Made by a program: the position numbers and the translations under genes. The notes under the pieces were generated by a model. It saw nothing but the letters and a program-made list of their open reading frames with translations, did no database searches and was not told the origin of the DNA. From Bacteroidales bacterium UBA1219 (GTDB taxonomy: Bacteria > Bacteroidota > Bacteroidia > Bacteroidales > P3), in NCBI GenBank assembly GCA_002309295.1, contig DBXF01000029.1, positions 1 to 42,321 on the forward strand: DNA of 42,321 nt, written 5' to 3'. Positions 7,034 to 15,217 of this stretch are shown piece by piece. Each line of letters begins with the position of its first letter. Position 1 is the first letter of the stretch.

Positions 7034-8740
7034 TTATTTCTTTTCAAACTGTTTCATCAGTTCGTGCTTTTCGTCGTTTTGCATAAGCACGTTGGGTTTG
7101 AAACGGCTGGCGTCGGCACCGGTTTTCTTGAGCGACGCCTCTTTGAATTTCTCGAAACTGTTTTCCTGCAAAATATGTGCAATGGGGTCTTTCAGGCGGA
7201 AACTGTCGCGTTTGGCCTGATATTCGATGTTGCTCTTTTTCAGGTTGTCGTCCACCACTTTGGTAAACTCGTTGGCTTGTTCGATGGTGGTGTCCTGATT
7301 TTCGAACTCGTAGTAGAAATGGTAGCCCGAGATGCTGATGTCGGCGAAACCGATAAAGAACTTGGTTTTCATGCCTGTGGATTTCTCGGCCTCGCGCACT
7401 GCGTCGATAAACTGCTGTTCGTACAGCTTTTCGCCTGTAAGGGTAACAATGCCGTTCACTTTCTGCACCATGTGCACACGCGGGGTGTTGACAAAGTAGT
7501 CGCTAACCTCGATGATGTCGTTCATGTTGTAGCGGTACAGGCCTGCGAAAGTGGTGCAGTAGGGGCAGTAGCGTTTGCCCACTTCCAGTTCGTGGAGCTG
7601 CAAGAAACGCGGGTTTTCGGTACCGAAGTCCTCTTCGGGCACAAACTCGTAGTAGTGGTAGTGCGGGAAAAGTGTGGTGTTGATGGAGTCGTCGAGCACC
7701 AGTCCGAAACGGCATTCCGACGAGAAATAAGCGAACTCCTGATGCAGCATGCCTTCGGGGTAGCAGCCTTCCAGTTTTTCAAGATACACTTTGGTGTTGC
7801 CGCATTTCCAAGTGGTGAGGAGCTGCAGTTCGGGCCAGAAATGTTTGGGCAGTATGGTGCCGTATTTGGCGCGCAGCTCGCGCAGTTCGTTGGCGCGGTC
7901 GGGGTTGGGTTTCAGGTAGGGCTGTATGGCGGCACGTATCTTGTCGGGGATGTTCACTTTCATGCTCATGGTGCCGTGTTCGATGTCGTCGATATAGTCG
8001 TCGAGGTAGCGGTTTACGTTGTTCTGCATCTCCACCATGGTGCTGGGGTTGGCGGTAACGCACAGGTGCACGTTGCGTTCGATACCCATACGCATAATGG
8101 CGTAGTTGCGGGCGGTGTAGTCTTCGATATAGAACACATCGGAGGGCGAGGCGTAGAGTTTTTTCACAAAACCCGGGCATTTGGCCTGTGTGTAGCCCGA
8201 TACGGAGCCGTACATGGTGCCGTCGGGAGCGTAGCCTTCCAGATATTTTCCAACGATGGAAACGATAGGACCTTCCCAAACATGAGGGCGGTTCATCTGG
8301 AAATTGTACAGCCACACTTTGTTCATCTTGCTGTATATGTTGTCGATATACTGTTGTGTGATGGGTATCCATTTGGGTTGGTTGGTGGAACCCGAAGTGG
8401 TGGCGTAAAGTACCGGTTTGCCGGGGAAAAGCACGTTGGCTTCGCCGTTTTTGTGACGGTCCACGTAGGGACGCAAGTCCTCGTATTCGTTGGGTTTCAC
8501 GTTCTGCTGATACAGGCGGTAGAGTTCCACGTCGTCCTTGGCTTTAAGGATGTCCTCGAAATGGTGTTCCTTGCCGTAAACGCTGTCCTTGGCGTAGGTA
8601 AGTATCTGACGCAGCGTTTTTTCGCTGGCTTTGCGCGGGTTTTTGCTCACTCGTTTCAGCTTGCGGTAAAGCAGTCCGCCGGCTATACCGAGCAGGGTGT
8701 TAGGCACGAAAGGATTCATGCGGTCTTCGGTTATCTTCAT
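7034..8740 (-). CDS. GH3-family (auxin-responsive promoter-like) acyl-adenylating protein
   Basis: 568 residues, the usual length for bacterial GH3-like proteins of Bacteroidota. GH3 enzymes belong to the ANL adenylating superfamily and in plants conjugate acyl acids to amino acids; the bacterial substrate is unknown. Seen: the ATP-binding loop YATTSGSTNQPKWIP at 112-126, KCPGFVKKLYASPSD, YFSSECRFG, HYHYYEFVPEED and YRYNMNDIIEVSDYF, which resemble GH3 nucleotide-binding motifs. It is the last gene of a run with a HAD phosphatase, an acyltransferase and a LolA-like protein, a setting that hints at lipid or envelope acyl chemistry (inference). Met8 is an alternative start. Confidence 0.88.
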   Translation of the reverse strand: MKITEDRMNPFVPNTLLGIAGGLLYRKLKRVSKNPRKASEKTLRQILTYAKDSVYGKEHHFEDILKAKDDVELYRLYQQNVKPNEYEDLRPYVDRHKNGEANVLFPGKPVLYATTSGSTNQPKWIPITQQYIDNIYSKMNKVWLYNFQMNRPHVWEGPIVSIVGKYLEGYAPDGTMYGSVSGYTQAKCPGFVKKLYASPSDVFYIEDYTARNYAIMRMGIERNVHLCVTANPSTMVEMQNNVNRYLDDYIDDIEHGTMSMKVNIPDKIRAAIQPYLKPNPDRANELRELRAKYGTILPKHFWPELQLLTTWKCGNTKVYLEKLEGCYPEGMLHQEFAYFSSECRFGLVLDDSINTTLFPHYHYYEFVPEEDFGTENPRFLQLHELEVGKRYCPYCTTFAGLYRYNMNDIIEVSDYFVNTPRVHMVQKVNGIVTLTGEKLYEQQFIDAVREAEKSTGMKTKFFIGFADISISGYHFYYEFENQDTTIEQANEFTKVVDDNLKKSNIEYQAKRDSFRLKDPIAHILQENSFEKFKEASLKKTGADASRFKPNVLMQNDEKHELMKQFEKK

Positions 8741-8759
8741 ATCGTGTATGTTTTTGGTT

Positions 8760-9386
8760 TTACTTTATAATTTCTTTTATATCTTTGAAAAATGGGTCTT
8801 TCTTGTTTACCAGCAGGAACTGCATGCCGCTGTTGCGGGCGCCCTGTCCGTCGGTGTCGTCGCGGTCGCCGATGACGAGGATGTCGTCGGGTTTCTCGTT
8901 CAACATCTCGGCAATTTTCAGAAACGACTCGCGGCAGGGTTTCAGTCCGCCCAAAGCGGGAGCGTCAACGCATAGGTCGAACCATTCGGGGTTGATGTCC
9001 ACGGCTTTCAGGCGTTGGTCGAGGTAGCCGTAATCGGAAAAAACGGCAATTTTAATATTCTGGCTGCGAAGCTGTTGCAGAATTTCCGGCACTCCGGATT
9101 TGTAGTGGTAATGTCGGGTGAGCACTTTCCGCATCGACGGCATGTATATGCCACGGTACCACAGCTCGGCTTTCTGTTCGGTGATGCCTCGTTTTTGTGC
9201 TATCCTCGAAAAAAGCTGGTGAAAATACTCCTCGCGGCTGCCGAAATGTTTTCCCGAAAGCTCGGCGCGCGATTTGCGTTCGGCACTCAGGGTGAAGATA
9301 TGCGGTAGCGAGTGCAGTATCAGTCGTATTGGCAGATGGCTGTTGTCGTAGAGGGTTCCGTCGAGGTCGAATATTATTGCTTTCAT
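8760..9386 (-). CDS. HAD-superfamily hydrolase
   Basis: 208 residues. HAD motif I is intact (IIFDLDGTLYD, nucleophile Asp7 and acid Asp9). Motif II appears as AVFSDYG near residue 115, and motif IV as VIGDRDDTDGQGARNSGM near residue 177, with an upstream Lys in GGLKPCRESF as motif III. The cap between residues 15 and 90 is alpha-helical, suggesting a subfamily I phosphatase acting on a small phosphorylated metabolite; the substrate is not evident. The ATG at 9386 directly abuts the stop of the acyltransferase gene, indicating co-transcription. Confidence 0.85.
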   Translation of the reverse strand: MKAIIFDLDGTLYDNSHLPIRLILHSLPHIFTLSAERKSRAELSGKHFGSREEYFHQLFSRIAQKRGITEQKAELWYRGIYMPSMRKVLTRHYHYKSGVPEILQQLRSQNIKIAVFSDYGYLDQRLKAVDINPEWFDLCVDAPALGGLKPCRESFLKIAEMLNEKPDDILVIGDRDDTDGQGARNSGMQFLLVNKKDPFFKDIKEIIK

Positions 9387-10244
9387 CTATTCTTCGTTGA
9401 TAAAGGCGGGCCATGAGTTTTTGGAGATGCCTGCCATTTGTACTAATGTGTTGTGGCTCAGGTGCAGAAGACGGTCAACCTCGTCCTTGCGGTGGTTTTT
9501 GGTGTCGGGGATGATGGGCTCGCCCACGGTGATGGTGAGCAGCGGCTCGTCGGCCTTGCCAAGCAGTTTGTAGATGCCTTTGCGTTCGCGGAAAGTGATA
9601 CACATCGGCACAATGGGCATGTTGTATTTGTACGCCATGGTGAAGGCTCCTTTGCGGAACGGACGCACGGGTTTGTAGAAATTCCAGCGGCTCTCCTCGG
9701 GGAACACGTGGAACCACTGTTTTTTCTCGTGCAGCTCGTCGAAAGCCTCGTTGAATTTCTTGAGGCCGCCCATGTTGTCGGGCACGGGTATTCCGCCCAC
9801 GTGCTTGATATGCCAATAGTCCTTGCCGTTGAGGTTTTCGCCATACACAGGAATCCATATCTTTTTGAAATGCAATGCGTTGATGACGCAGGGAGCGTCC
9901 CAGCGGAAGCAGTGGTTGCATATCGTGATGGCGCCGTTTTTCAGCACCTCTTTGTATTTACGCAGATTCTTGCGTCCGCGTATGCGAAGTCCGAATTTGG
10001 TATGGTTCACCAACGGTATCATGAAATCCACCAGAAATGTGTAGCCAATCCAGCGTTGGAACTTGAAACTGAAGCTTTTGTCGAGGTAAGTGTAGTTCTC
10101 GTCGAACACCAGCTCGCGCAGGTGCTTGCAGGGGTACATCTTTTTGTAGGGGTTGTCCTCGGGGAAGTCGGTCTCGGGCTGTGGCACGTAAACGCCCTCG
10201 TTCACCTCAAGTTCTTTGTATCGTATGTTATCTGTGGTTGGCAT
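9387..10244 (-). CDS. PlsC-like 1-acylglycerol-3-phosphate acyltransferase family protein
   Basis: 285 residues. The acyltransferase motif I NHCFRWDAP is at 110-118 (His111 and Asp116 of H-x4-D), motif II-like GENLNGKDYW and VGGIPVPDN follow, and motif III FPEESRW is at 181-187. A short hydrophobic stretch around 68-80 could associate with the membrane. The family transfers acyl chains to lysophospholipids or related acceptors at the inner membrane. The gene lies between the LolA-like and HAD genes with 14-base and 0-base spacing, so all are probably one operon. The exact acceptor is not predictable. Confidence 0.85.
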   Translation of the reverse strand: MPTTDNIRYKELEVNEGVYVPQPETDFPEDNPYKKMYPCKHLRELVFDENYTYLDKSFSFKFQRWIGYTFLVDFMIPLVNHTKFGLRIRGRKNLRKYKEVLKNGAITICNHCFRWDAPCVINALHFKKIWIPVYGENLNGKDYWHIKHVGGIPVPDNMGGLKKFNEAFDELHEKKQWFHVFPEESRWNFYKPVRPFRKGAFTMAYKYNMPIVPMCITFRERKGIYKLLGKADEPLLTITVGEPIIPDTKNHRKDEVDRLLHLSHNTLVQMAGISKNSWPAFINEE

Positions 10245-10258
10245 TGGGGGAGTGTCTG

Positions 10259-10876
10259 TTATTTCTTTGCTGTGGAGAAGTTGCTTTCGGCGATGGCTTT
10301 GTTTTTCACCGCTCCCGAAAGGGTGTAGGTGGTTACGTCGCCGGAGTTTTCGGTCATAACCATCTGTTTTATAAGACCGTCGGCTTTGCTGTAGGTTATC
10401 TCGATAAGCGAGTAGCCTTTCGACGATTTCTTGGTGGCTTTGATTACGACAAAGTAGCTGTCGCCTTTTTCCGTGGCTGTGTAGGTGGCCGATACCTCCT
10501 GACAGAGTTTCTCAATCTCGCCGTGCACCGAGCAGAGCAGTATGGTGGAGAGGTTACGCATACGTGCGTTTTTGTCGGTGTTGAAGGTGCGTGTCTTGCC
10601 GTTGTGGATAAGCAGCATGTCCTTGCCGTTGATGACCGTCTTTTCGCCGTCGGGATTGCTGTAGAGCATGCTCAGCTTGCTGGTGGCCGAGAAATAAAAA
10701 GTGCCCTGTTTGTCAATAACTTTGCCGTTGGCTTTCAGCTTTTTCGATTCTTTGAAAGAGCTTTCGATGGTCTTTATCTGCGCATTGGCGTTCTTTATCT
10801 TTGTCAGAACGGCCGCGTCGTCGGCGAAAGCCATTGCGGCGAACATCGCCAAAATCAGTGTTGTTATTTTTTTCAT
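10259..10876 (-). CDS. LolA-like outer-membrane lipoprotein carrier protein
   Basis: 205 residues with signal peptide MKKITTLILAMFAAMAFADD. The mature part has the LolA/LolB pattern: KNANAQIKTIESSFKESKKL, GTFYFSATSKLSMLYSNPDGEKTVINGKDMLLI, later alternating strands ending in YTLSGAVKNKAIAESNF. LolA family members carry hydrophobic lipids or lipoproteins across the periplasm. This copy heads an operon with an acyltransferase and is likely a specialised carrier rather than the housekeeping LolA (inference). A promoter-like TATCTTTG lies at 10952-10959. Confidence 0.78.
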   Translation of the reverse strand: MKKITTLILAMFAAMAFADDAAVLTKIKNANAQIKTIESSFKESKKLKANGKVIDKQGTFYFSATSKLSMLYSNPDGEKTVINGKDMLLIHNGKTRTFNTDKNARMRNLSTILLCSVHGEIEKLCQEVSATYTATEKGDSYFVVIKATKKSSKGYSLIEITYSKADGLIKQMVMTENSGDVTTYTLSGAVKNKAIAESNFSTAKK

Positions 10877-10887
10877 CTTTTCTATGT

Positions 10888-10959
10888 TTTGCAGGTGAGT
10901 TACTGAATGTTAGTAACATTTTTCGCCCATTATTTATGAAAAAATTACCTGCAAAGATA
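10888..10959 (-). promoter_or_regulatory. Promoter and flanking inverted repeats of the lolA-like operon
   Basis: TATCTTTG on the minus strand (10959-10952) matches the -7 element; no clear TTTG is seen at -33. A perfect 9-base inverted repeat, TTTGCAGGT at 10888-10896 and ACCTGCAAA at 10947-10955, spans the -7 element and the leader. Inside it GTTACT/AGTAAC (10899-10917) forms a small hairpin. Confidence 0.5.
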
Positions 10960-10989
10960 CGATTTTTTTTTGGATAAGCGAAATTTTTA

Positions 10990-11055
10990 TGTGAACTGTG
11001 ATTGGTGAACTGTGATCAGTGATTGGTGAACTGTGAATTGTGAATTGTGATATGC
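10990..11055. repeat. Degenerate 7-15 base tandem repeat (GTGAACTGTGATTG family)
   Basis: Repeating words such as GTGAACTGTGATTG, GTGATCAGTGATTG and GTGAATTGTGAATT fill this intergenic stretch. The same words recur at 12912-12945, 25203-25228 and 27421-27450, and in reverse complement at 39699-39726. Confidence 0.7.
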
Positions 11056-11086
11056 GGATATTCAGATTTTTTTTATGGGGATGAAA

Positions 11087-12106
11087 TTAAAGAGTTGGGA
11101 AACCTATGTAAACCAGTCTTTGATTGCTGTCAAATATACATTCGGAATAGATGCCGTTGATGTATAACATGATGACCGACGCAAATCCTTCATCAACAAA
11201 AGGACATGGGGTGTTGACAAACAAAAAACTGAAAACATATTCCTTGTTGATATTGAATTTTCTGCAAAAATCGTCAATAGTCATTTTTCCGTCGATAATT
11301 TCTCCATTGTAAATGATTTTCACATCAGGGTTTTGTGGAAAATAAATTCCCTGCAAATAAGCCGTATCACCGCAAACATGGTATGTCAATCCTTTCTTTT
11401 TGTATTTTAACCATTCTTTGCAATCGGTTTGGTATCTCGATACATCAGTTATCTCCTCGGGCTGGCCTAATAGAGAGAATAGCGAGTGGCGAGAGTCTTT
11501 TGTAACGATACCTTCGAATAATGCATTGTGTATTTGAAGAGTGAGCCAATTTGGATCTCGCAAAAGTACCAAATTTATGCCTTTCATTTTTATTTTTCCG
11601 TTTTCGTAGAACATTTGCAAGGACTCTGTTACCACACTGTCGTAAGCATTCACATTTTCAATTATATACACCGATTGCAACGCAAAAGAGCCTTTTTCTT
11701 CCTTGAAAATGAAATATAGCGGTTGTACCACAGTACCTAACTGAAAACCGTCATAAAAGTCCACTATAATGAATTTTTCCCCGTTTATTCTTGTTTTGTA
11801 CACACCTTCTATCTGAGTGTTCATTGAATAAGAGTCGTGGTTTGTAATAACCAACGAATCAATCATATAGACATTTTCTCCCGATACAAAATAATCTCTG
11901 TAAGCGGTATCGGATGGTGTGAAAAACTCATGGAAGTCGGGATTGAAATATTCTATGAATTTCAGATTGGAATCCAAAATTTTTATGACTTTGTCGTCTT
12001 CGTGTATCTCCTGAAATTCATTTTTGTACGAATACGGAAATTGTATCTTTTGTGCAATCAAGACGTTTGATACCAATAACAGTAAAATGACAGGCAAACG
12101 GTTCAT
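11087..12106 (-). CDS. Exported protein of unknown function
   Basis: 339 residues with an N-terminal signal peptide, MNRLPVILLLLVSNVLIAQ, cleaved probably after Ala-Gln. I recognise no domain. The body is rich in Tyr, Asp and aromatic beta-strand-like segments, with few Cys (Cys at about 230 and 245 and in NTPCPFVDEG). Base composition is clearly more AT-rich than in lolA or thyA on either side, as for the next three genes. Together these may be a small acquired block of envelope or surface proteins. ATG at 12106 is supported by the signal peptide. Confidence 0.75.
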   Translation of the reverse strand: MNRLPVILLLLVSNVLIAQKIQFPYSYKNEFQEIHEDDKVIKILDSNLKFIEYFNPDFHEFFTPSDTAYRDYFVSGENVYMIDSLVITNHDSYSMNTQIEGVYKTRINGEKFIIVDFYDGFQLGTVVQPLYFIFKEEKGSFALQSVYIIENVNAYDSVVTESLQMFYENGKIKMKGINLVLLRDPNWLTLQIHNALFEGIVTKDSRHSLFSLLGQPEEITDVSRYQTDCKEWLKYKKKGLTYHVCGDTAYLQGIYFPQNPDVKIIYNGEIIDGKMTIDDFCRKFNINKEYVFSFLFVNTPCPFVDEGFASVIMLYINGIYSECIFDSNQRLVYIGFPTL

Positions 12107-12141
12107 TTTTATTAAAGCTTATTAAAGCCGCAATTTTTTTT

Positions 12142-12432
12142 CTATTCGATTTTTCTAAGTCGCATACAACCAAGAGAATCCTTTATCCATGTTTGTATAA
12201 TAGTGTCTTTTGCCAAAGAATCAGCTTTGTCAATGCAATTTGTTGGTTTTGTATTGTTTTGCAAAGACTCTGAATGAGAAGCGTTGCAATTGCACAAATA
12301 AAGAATGCACAAACTGCTTATTATTAATAGTTTAAAGGTTGTTTTCGTTGCCAGTTTTTCCTGTTTTATTATTGTAAAATTCTTCTTCGCATTTCTCAAG
12401 TATTGAGCCATACACAATAGAATCCTTTTCAA
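12142..12432 (-). CDS. Small exported or membrane-anchored protein, start uncertain
   Basis: Up to 96 residues, overlapping the 3' end of the preceding gene by up to 101 bases in another frame. The only strong feature is the hydrophobic segment FKLLIISSLCILYLCNC, a signal-like helix that would start close to a true N-terminus. The genuine start may therefore be internal (Met8 at 12411, or a non-ATG codon near the upstream stop at 12332). The rest is polar (KADSLAKDTIIQTWIKDSLGCMRLRKIE). It is unrecognised and could be a lipoprotein with an atypical lipobox. It belongs to the AT-rich block. Confidence 0.45.
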   Translation of the reverse strand: MKRILLCMAQYLRNAKKNFTIIKQEKLATKTTFKLLIISSLCILYLCNCNASHSESLQNNTKPTNCIDKADSLAKDTIIQTWIKDSLGCMRLRKIE

Positions 12433-12880
12433 AAATGCAGAATATGCTGTAATACAACAAATAATTTGGTTTGTACCATTGTCCTTTATAATAATAGCAG
12501 GCGTCCTCTCTGAAATAAAGTGTAACTTTTCTGAATGAGAAATATATTTTTACACAAGCATGGCATAAATTTCTTCGTGGAACTATTGTGTCGCGAGAGG
12601 TAAGATATTCGTCGCAACTATTGTAGTCTTCGAATAAATCTTCTAGCAAGTGGATATTATATATTGTTGAACTATATTCTGTGCGTTGTTTAAGATTTTT
12701 TATTGTGGTGGGAATTTTGTAACCAGTTTGAAGACTGACGCCATATATCTCTATTTTTCTTATTTGAGATTCCTCCATATAGGGGTTGCGAGGTGTAGCC
12801 TCGGTATTTGCATACATAGAATGAGTGTGGCAAACCATCGCCATAAGAATTGGCAATATCAGTGCAAAATGTTTTTTCAT
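12332..12880 (-). CDS. Exported protein of unknown function
   Basis: 182 residues with a signal peptide MKKHFALILPILMAMVCHTHSMYA, predicted cleavage after Ala25 or nearby. The mature part contains three Cys in the middle (SCDEYL, NLCHACVKIYF) and one further on (REDACYYYKGQWY), suggesting disulphides or metal binding, and is rich in Tyr and charged residues. No family is recognised. It is AT-rich, like its neighbours, and is followed by a partly overlapping small ORF. The region 12881-13059 upstream contains only degenerate repeats and no clear promoter. Confidence 0.7.
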   Translation of the reverse strand: MKKHFALILPILMAMVCHTHSMYANTEATPRNPYMEESQIRKIEIYGVSLQTGYKIPTTIKNLKQRTEYSSTIYNIHLLEDLFEDYNSCDEYLTSRDTIVPRRNLCHACVKIYFSFRKVTLYFREDACYYYKGQWYKPNYLLYYSIFCIFEKDSIVYGSILEKCEEEFYNNKTGKTGNENNL

Positions 12881-13059
12881 TGCTCTATAGTTTTTCGTTG
12901 TTGTATTTTTGTGTGAACTGTGATTGGTGAACTGTGATTAGTGAAAATGATTTGCGGATGATTTTTATTTGTCGTGGACGTTATTGAAATTAAGCTATGC
13001 CGAAATATTCTGTTTTTCAATTGATAGAAACGATTGGGTATTTCTTAAGCTGAAGTACC

Positions 13060-14160
13060 CTATTCGTGAATGCAAGTGCCTTTTTCATATTTGTATAAAC
13101 TACAGGATCCTAGAAGAAACCAAAATTCATAGTAATTCGAAGTTGTTTGTTGTCTAATAACATCGAACCAAAAGCATTTCTCCCCATTATCGCTATAAAT
13201 TTGTGACCAATAGAAGCCTCTGCCAAAAGGTTGCTTCACTTTTACGGGCAAGACTTCGGCATCCAATCTTACATAATTATTGCAATCGTATGTCTGGTAG
13301 AAACATAAGATGTATTTTGCGCTTGCAGTGTCGTTGTGATGAAACGCTGAAAAGAAATATGCTTTTTGGGGGGCGCGTGCATTGCTCACGTCAGAAGATT
13401 TTAAATGATGATTCTGCCAACAATCTTTTGTGGAATAATAATCTGTCGTGTCCTCAAAGAAATCTTTATTTGGCATGGTGAAAAAACTGTAGTCAAATAC
13501 AGTGTCCAACAGCAGTACTTCGTTCTTGTTGACAAAGTCTTTCATTATGATGTTATATGCTTTTAAATATAACGGGGCATGGTATGTTAACTCCGGGTCT
13601 TGTATGGAATCCGGATATTGGGGAAACATGAAATCTTCTGCCGGATTAGCATCCACCAATTCCCATTGTTTAGTGCTTTCCGAAAACTTGTAAAAAAAAC
13701 TGGCGCCACATTCCCCGCAACGTACGATTTCTTGCATCTTGTTCTTAATGGATACATATTTCATTCCCAATGATATGCGTAGCCGTCCTTCGTTGTCGAT
13801 TTTCCAGTCTAAGTCTATTGTTGGAACACCTCTTTTACTACGTTTGTATCTTTTAATCATAGTCGGGTGTTGGGAATTAACCCATTCAACAATATCTTGA
13901 TACTTATAATACAAACTGTCGGGAAAACTATAAAGATATGTTTCCGGTAAAGACAATACGTCGAAAGTGATTTTTTCTTTGTTTGAACGATAATTCAGAA
14001 ACTTTCTTTCTCTCGACAGGTATTTGTCTATGGATATGCTTATTAGGCTGTCGCGATAATAATTTTGTCCAATTACACTTGTGTTTGCAACAAACAATAA
14101 GAAAAAAATGCACGACAATTGCTGTATGAAGAAAAACCGTGTTGCATTTTCCAATTTCAT
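13060..14160 (-). CDS. Exported protein of unknown function with CxxC motif
   Basis: 366 residues from the ATG at 14160, chosen because it puts a signal-like segment (FFFIQQLSCIFFLLFVANTSVIGQ) near the N-terminus. Two ATGs further upstream (14181 and 14202) are in frame, but 14202 lies inside a degenerate TAATGGG-type repeat. Features of the mature part: basic patch KRYKRSKRG, a CGECGAS motif that could bind metal, Tyr/Asp-rich middle, and a Trp/Phe-rich C-terminus with scattered Cys. No domain is recognised. It is the first gene of the AT-rich block of secreted proteins. Confidence 0.72.
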   Translation of the reverse strand: MKLENATRFFFIQQLSCIFFLLFVANTSVIGQNYYRDSLISISIDKYLSRERKFLNYRSNKEKITFDVLSLPETYLYSFPDSLYYKYQDIVEWVNSQHPTMIKRYKRSKRGVPTIDLDWKIDNEGRLRISLGMKYVSIKNKMQEIVRCGECGASFFYKFSESTKQWELVDANPAEDFMFPQYPDSIQDPELTYHAPLYLKAYNIIMKDFVNKNEVLLLDTVFDYSFFTMPNKDFFEDTTDYYSTKDCWQNHHLKSSDVSNARAPQKAYFFSAFHHNDTASAKYILCFYQTYDCNNYVRLDAEVLPVKVKQPFGRGFYWSQIYSDNGEKCFWFDVIRQQTTSNYYEFWFLLGSCSLYKYEKGTCIHE

Positions 14161-14227
14161 ATTGCTTTTTGAGGTTTCCATAACAGCATTATAATTACCC
14201 ATTACTCATTACCAATTACAAATTATC

Positions 14228-15022
14228 TCAAACTGCCACGTCTCCTTTGATATGCGGGTGCGGGTCGTAGTCGGTGAGGGTGAAGTCGGGGTAGTCGAAA
14301 CTGTAGATGTCCTTCACGTCGGGATTGATGTGCATTTTGGGCAGCGGCCTCGGCTCGCGGGTGAGCTGCAGTCGCACCTGCTCGAAATGGTTGCTGTAGA
14401 TATGTGCGTCGCCGAGGGTGTGGATGAAATCGCCGTATTTGAGGCCGCACACCTGTGCTATCATCATCGTCAGCAGTGCGTACGACGCTATGTTGAACGG
14501 CACGCCGAGGAAGATGTCGGCGGAACGCTGGTAGAGCTGACACGAGAGTCGTCCGTCGGCCACGTAGAACTGGAAAAGTATGTGACAAGGCGGCAGGGCC
14601 ATCTTTTCGATGTCGGCCACGTTCCACGCACATACGAGCAGTCGGCGCGAGTTGGGGTTGCTCTTTATCTGGTCGATAAGCTGTGTTATCTGGTCGATAC
14701 TGTGGCCGTCGGGGCAGCTCCACGAGCGCCACTGCTTGCCGTACACGGGTCCGAGGTTGCCGTCGCAGTCAGCCCATTCGTCCCAGATGGTGACACGGTT
14801 GTCGTGCAGGTACTGTATGTTGGTGTCGCCTTTCAGGAACCACAGCAGCTCGTAGATAATGGAGCGCAGGTGCAGCTTTTTTGTCGTCAGCAGGGGAAAG
14901 CCTTTGTTGAGGTCGAACCTCATCTGGTAGCCGAACACGCTGCGGGTGCCCGTGCCGGTGCGGTCGTTCTTGTCCACACCGTTGTCCATTACATGGCGGA
15001 GCAAGTCAAGGTATTGTTTCAT
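14228..15022 (-). CDS. thyA: Thymidylate synthase
   Basis: 264 residues, the same length as E. coli ThyA. It methylates dUMP to dTMP with 5,10-methylene-THF in the cytoplasm. Key residues seen: Arg21 in the DRTGTGT motif, catalytic Cys146 in LPPCHILFQFY, the RSAD phosphate-binding segment (Arg166, Ser167) and GVPFNIASYALL; the C-terminus ends with the usual AV. ATG at 15022. Gene spacing does not tie it tightly to either neighbour; no folA (dihydrofolate reductase) is adjacent. Confidence 0.97.
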   Translation of the reverse strand: MKQYLDLLRHVMDNGVDKNDRTGTGTRSVFGYQMRFDLNKGFPLLTTKKLHLRSIIYELLWFLKGDTNIQYLHDNRVTIWDEWADCDGNLGPVYGKQWRSWSCPDGHSIDQITQLIDQIKSNPNSRRLLVCAWNVADIEKMALPPCHILFQFYVADGRLSCQLYQRSADIFLGVPFNIASYALLTMMIAQVCGLKYGDFIHTLGDAHIYSNHFEQVRLQLTREPRPLPKMHINPDVKDIYSFDYPDFTLTDYDPHPHIKGDVAV

Positions 15023-15040
15023 GTTTTTCGTTTTTTTTAT

Positions 15041-15101
15041 CCCCAGACTGCGCTTCGCTTGTCAGGGGTTACTGAAAGCAAGCCCCTATGGGGCATTATT
15101 G
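15041..15101. repeat. CCCCACACTGC-family hairpin repeats
   Basis: CCCCAGACTGCGCTTCGCTT followed by GTCAGGGGTTACTG (15041-15074) forms a stem-loop with CCCC/GGGG ends, and GCCCCTATGGGGC (15083-15095) a second. The first is a diverged copy of the repeat seen at 17539, 20024 and 20059. The rest of the 195-base gap (to 15217) holds no gene; GAAGGCAGAAGC and CCGAAGGCGAA words recur in it. Confidence 0.6.
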
Positions 15102-15217
15102 TATTTGTTTTATTTTTTATTATTCTTTTTTTTCTGCCGAAGGCAGAAGCAATTTACAAGATTTACAAGATCTCGTGAGCCGAAGGCGAACAGGAGAAAA
15201 CTAATTGTTGGACATGC

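Noticed and set aside
7064..8770. 568-residue open frame on the plus strand opposite the GH3-like gene
   Set aside because: It is nearly the same length as and antisense to the GH3 gene. Its composition (very rich in Val, Phe, His, Gly) is typical of an antisense frame in GC3-rich coding DNA, and the GH3 frame has clear motifs.
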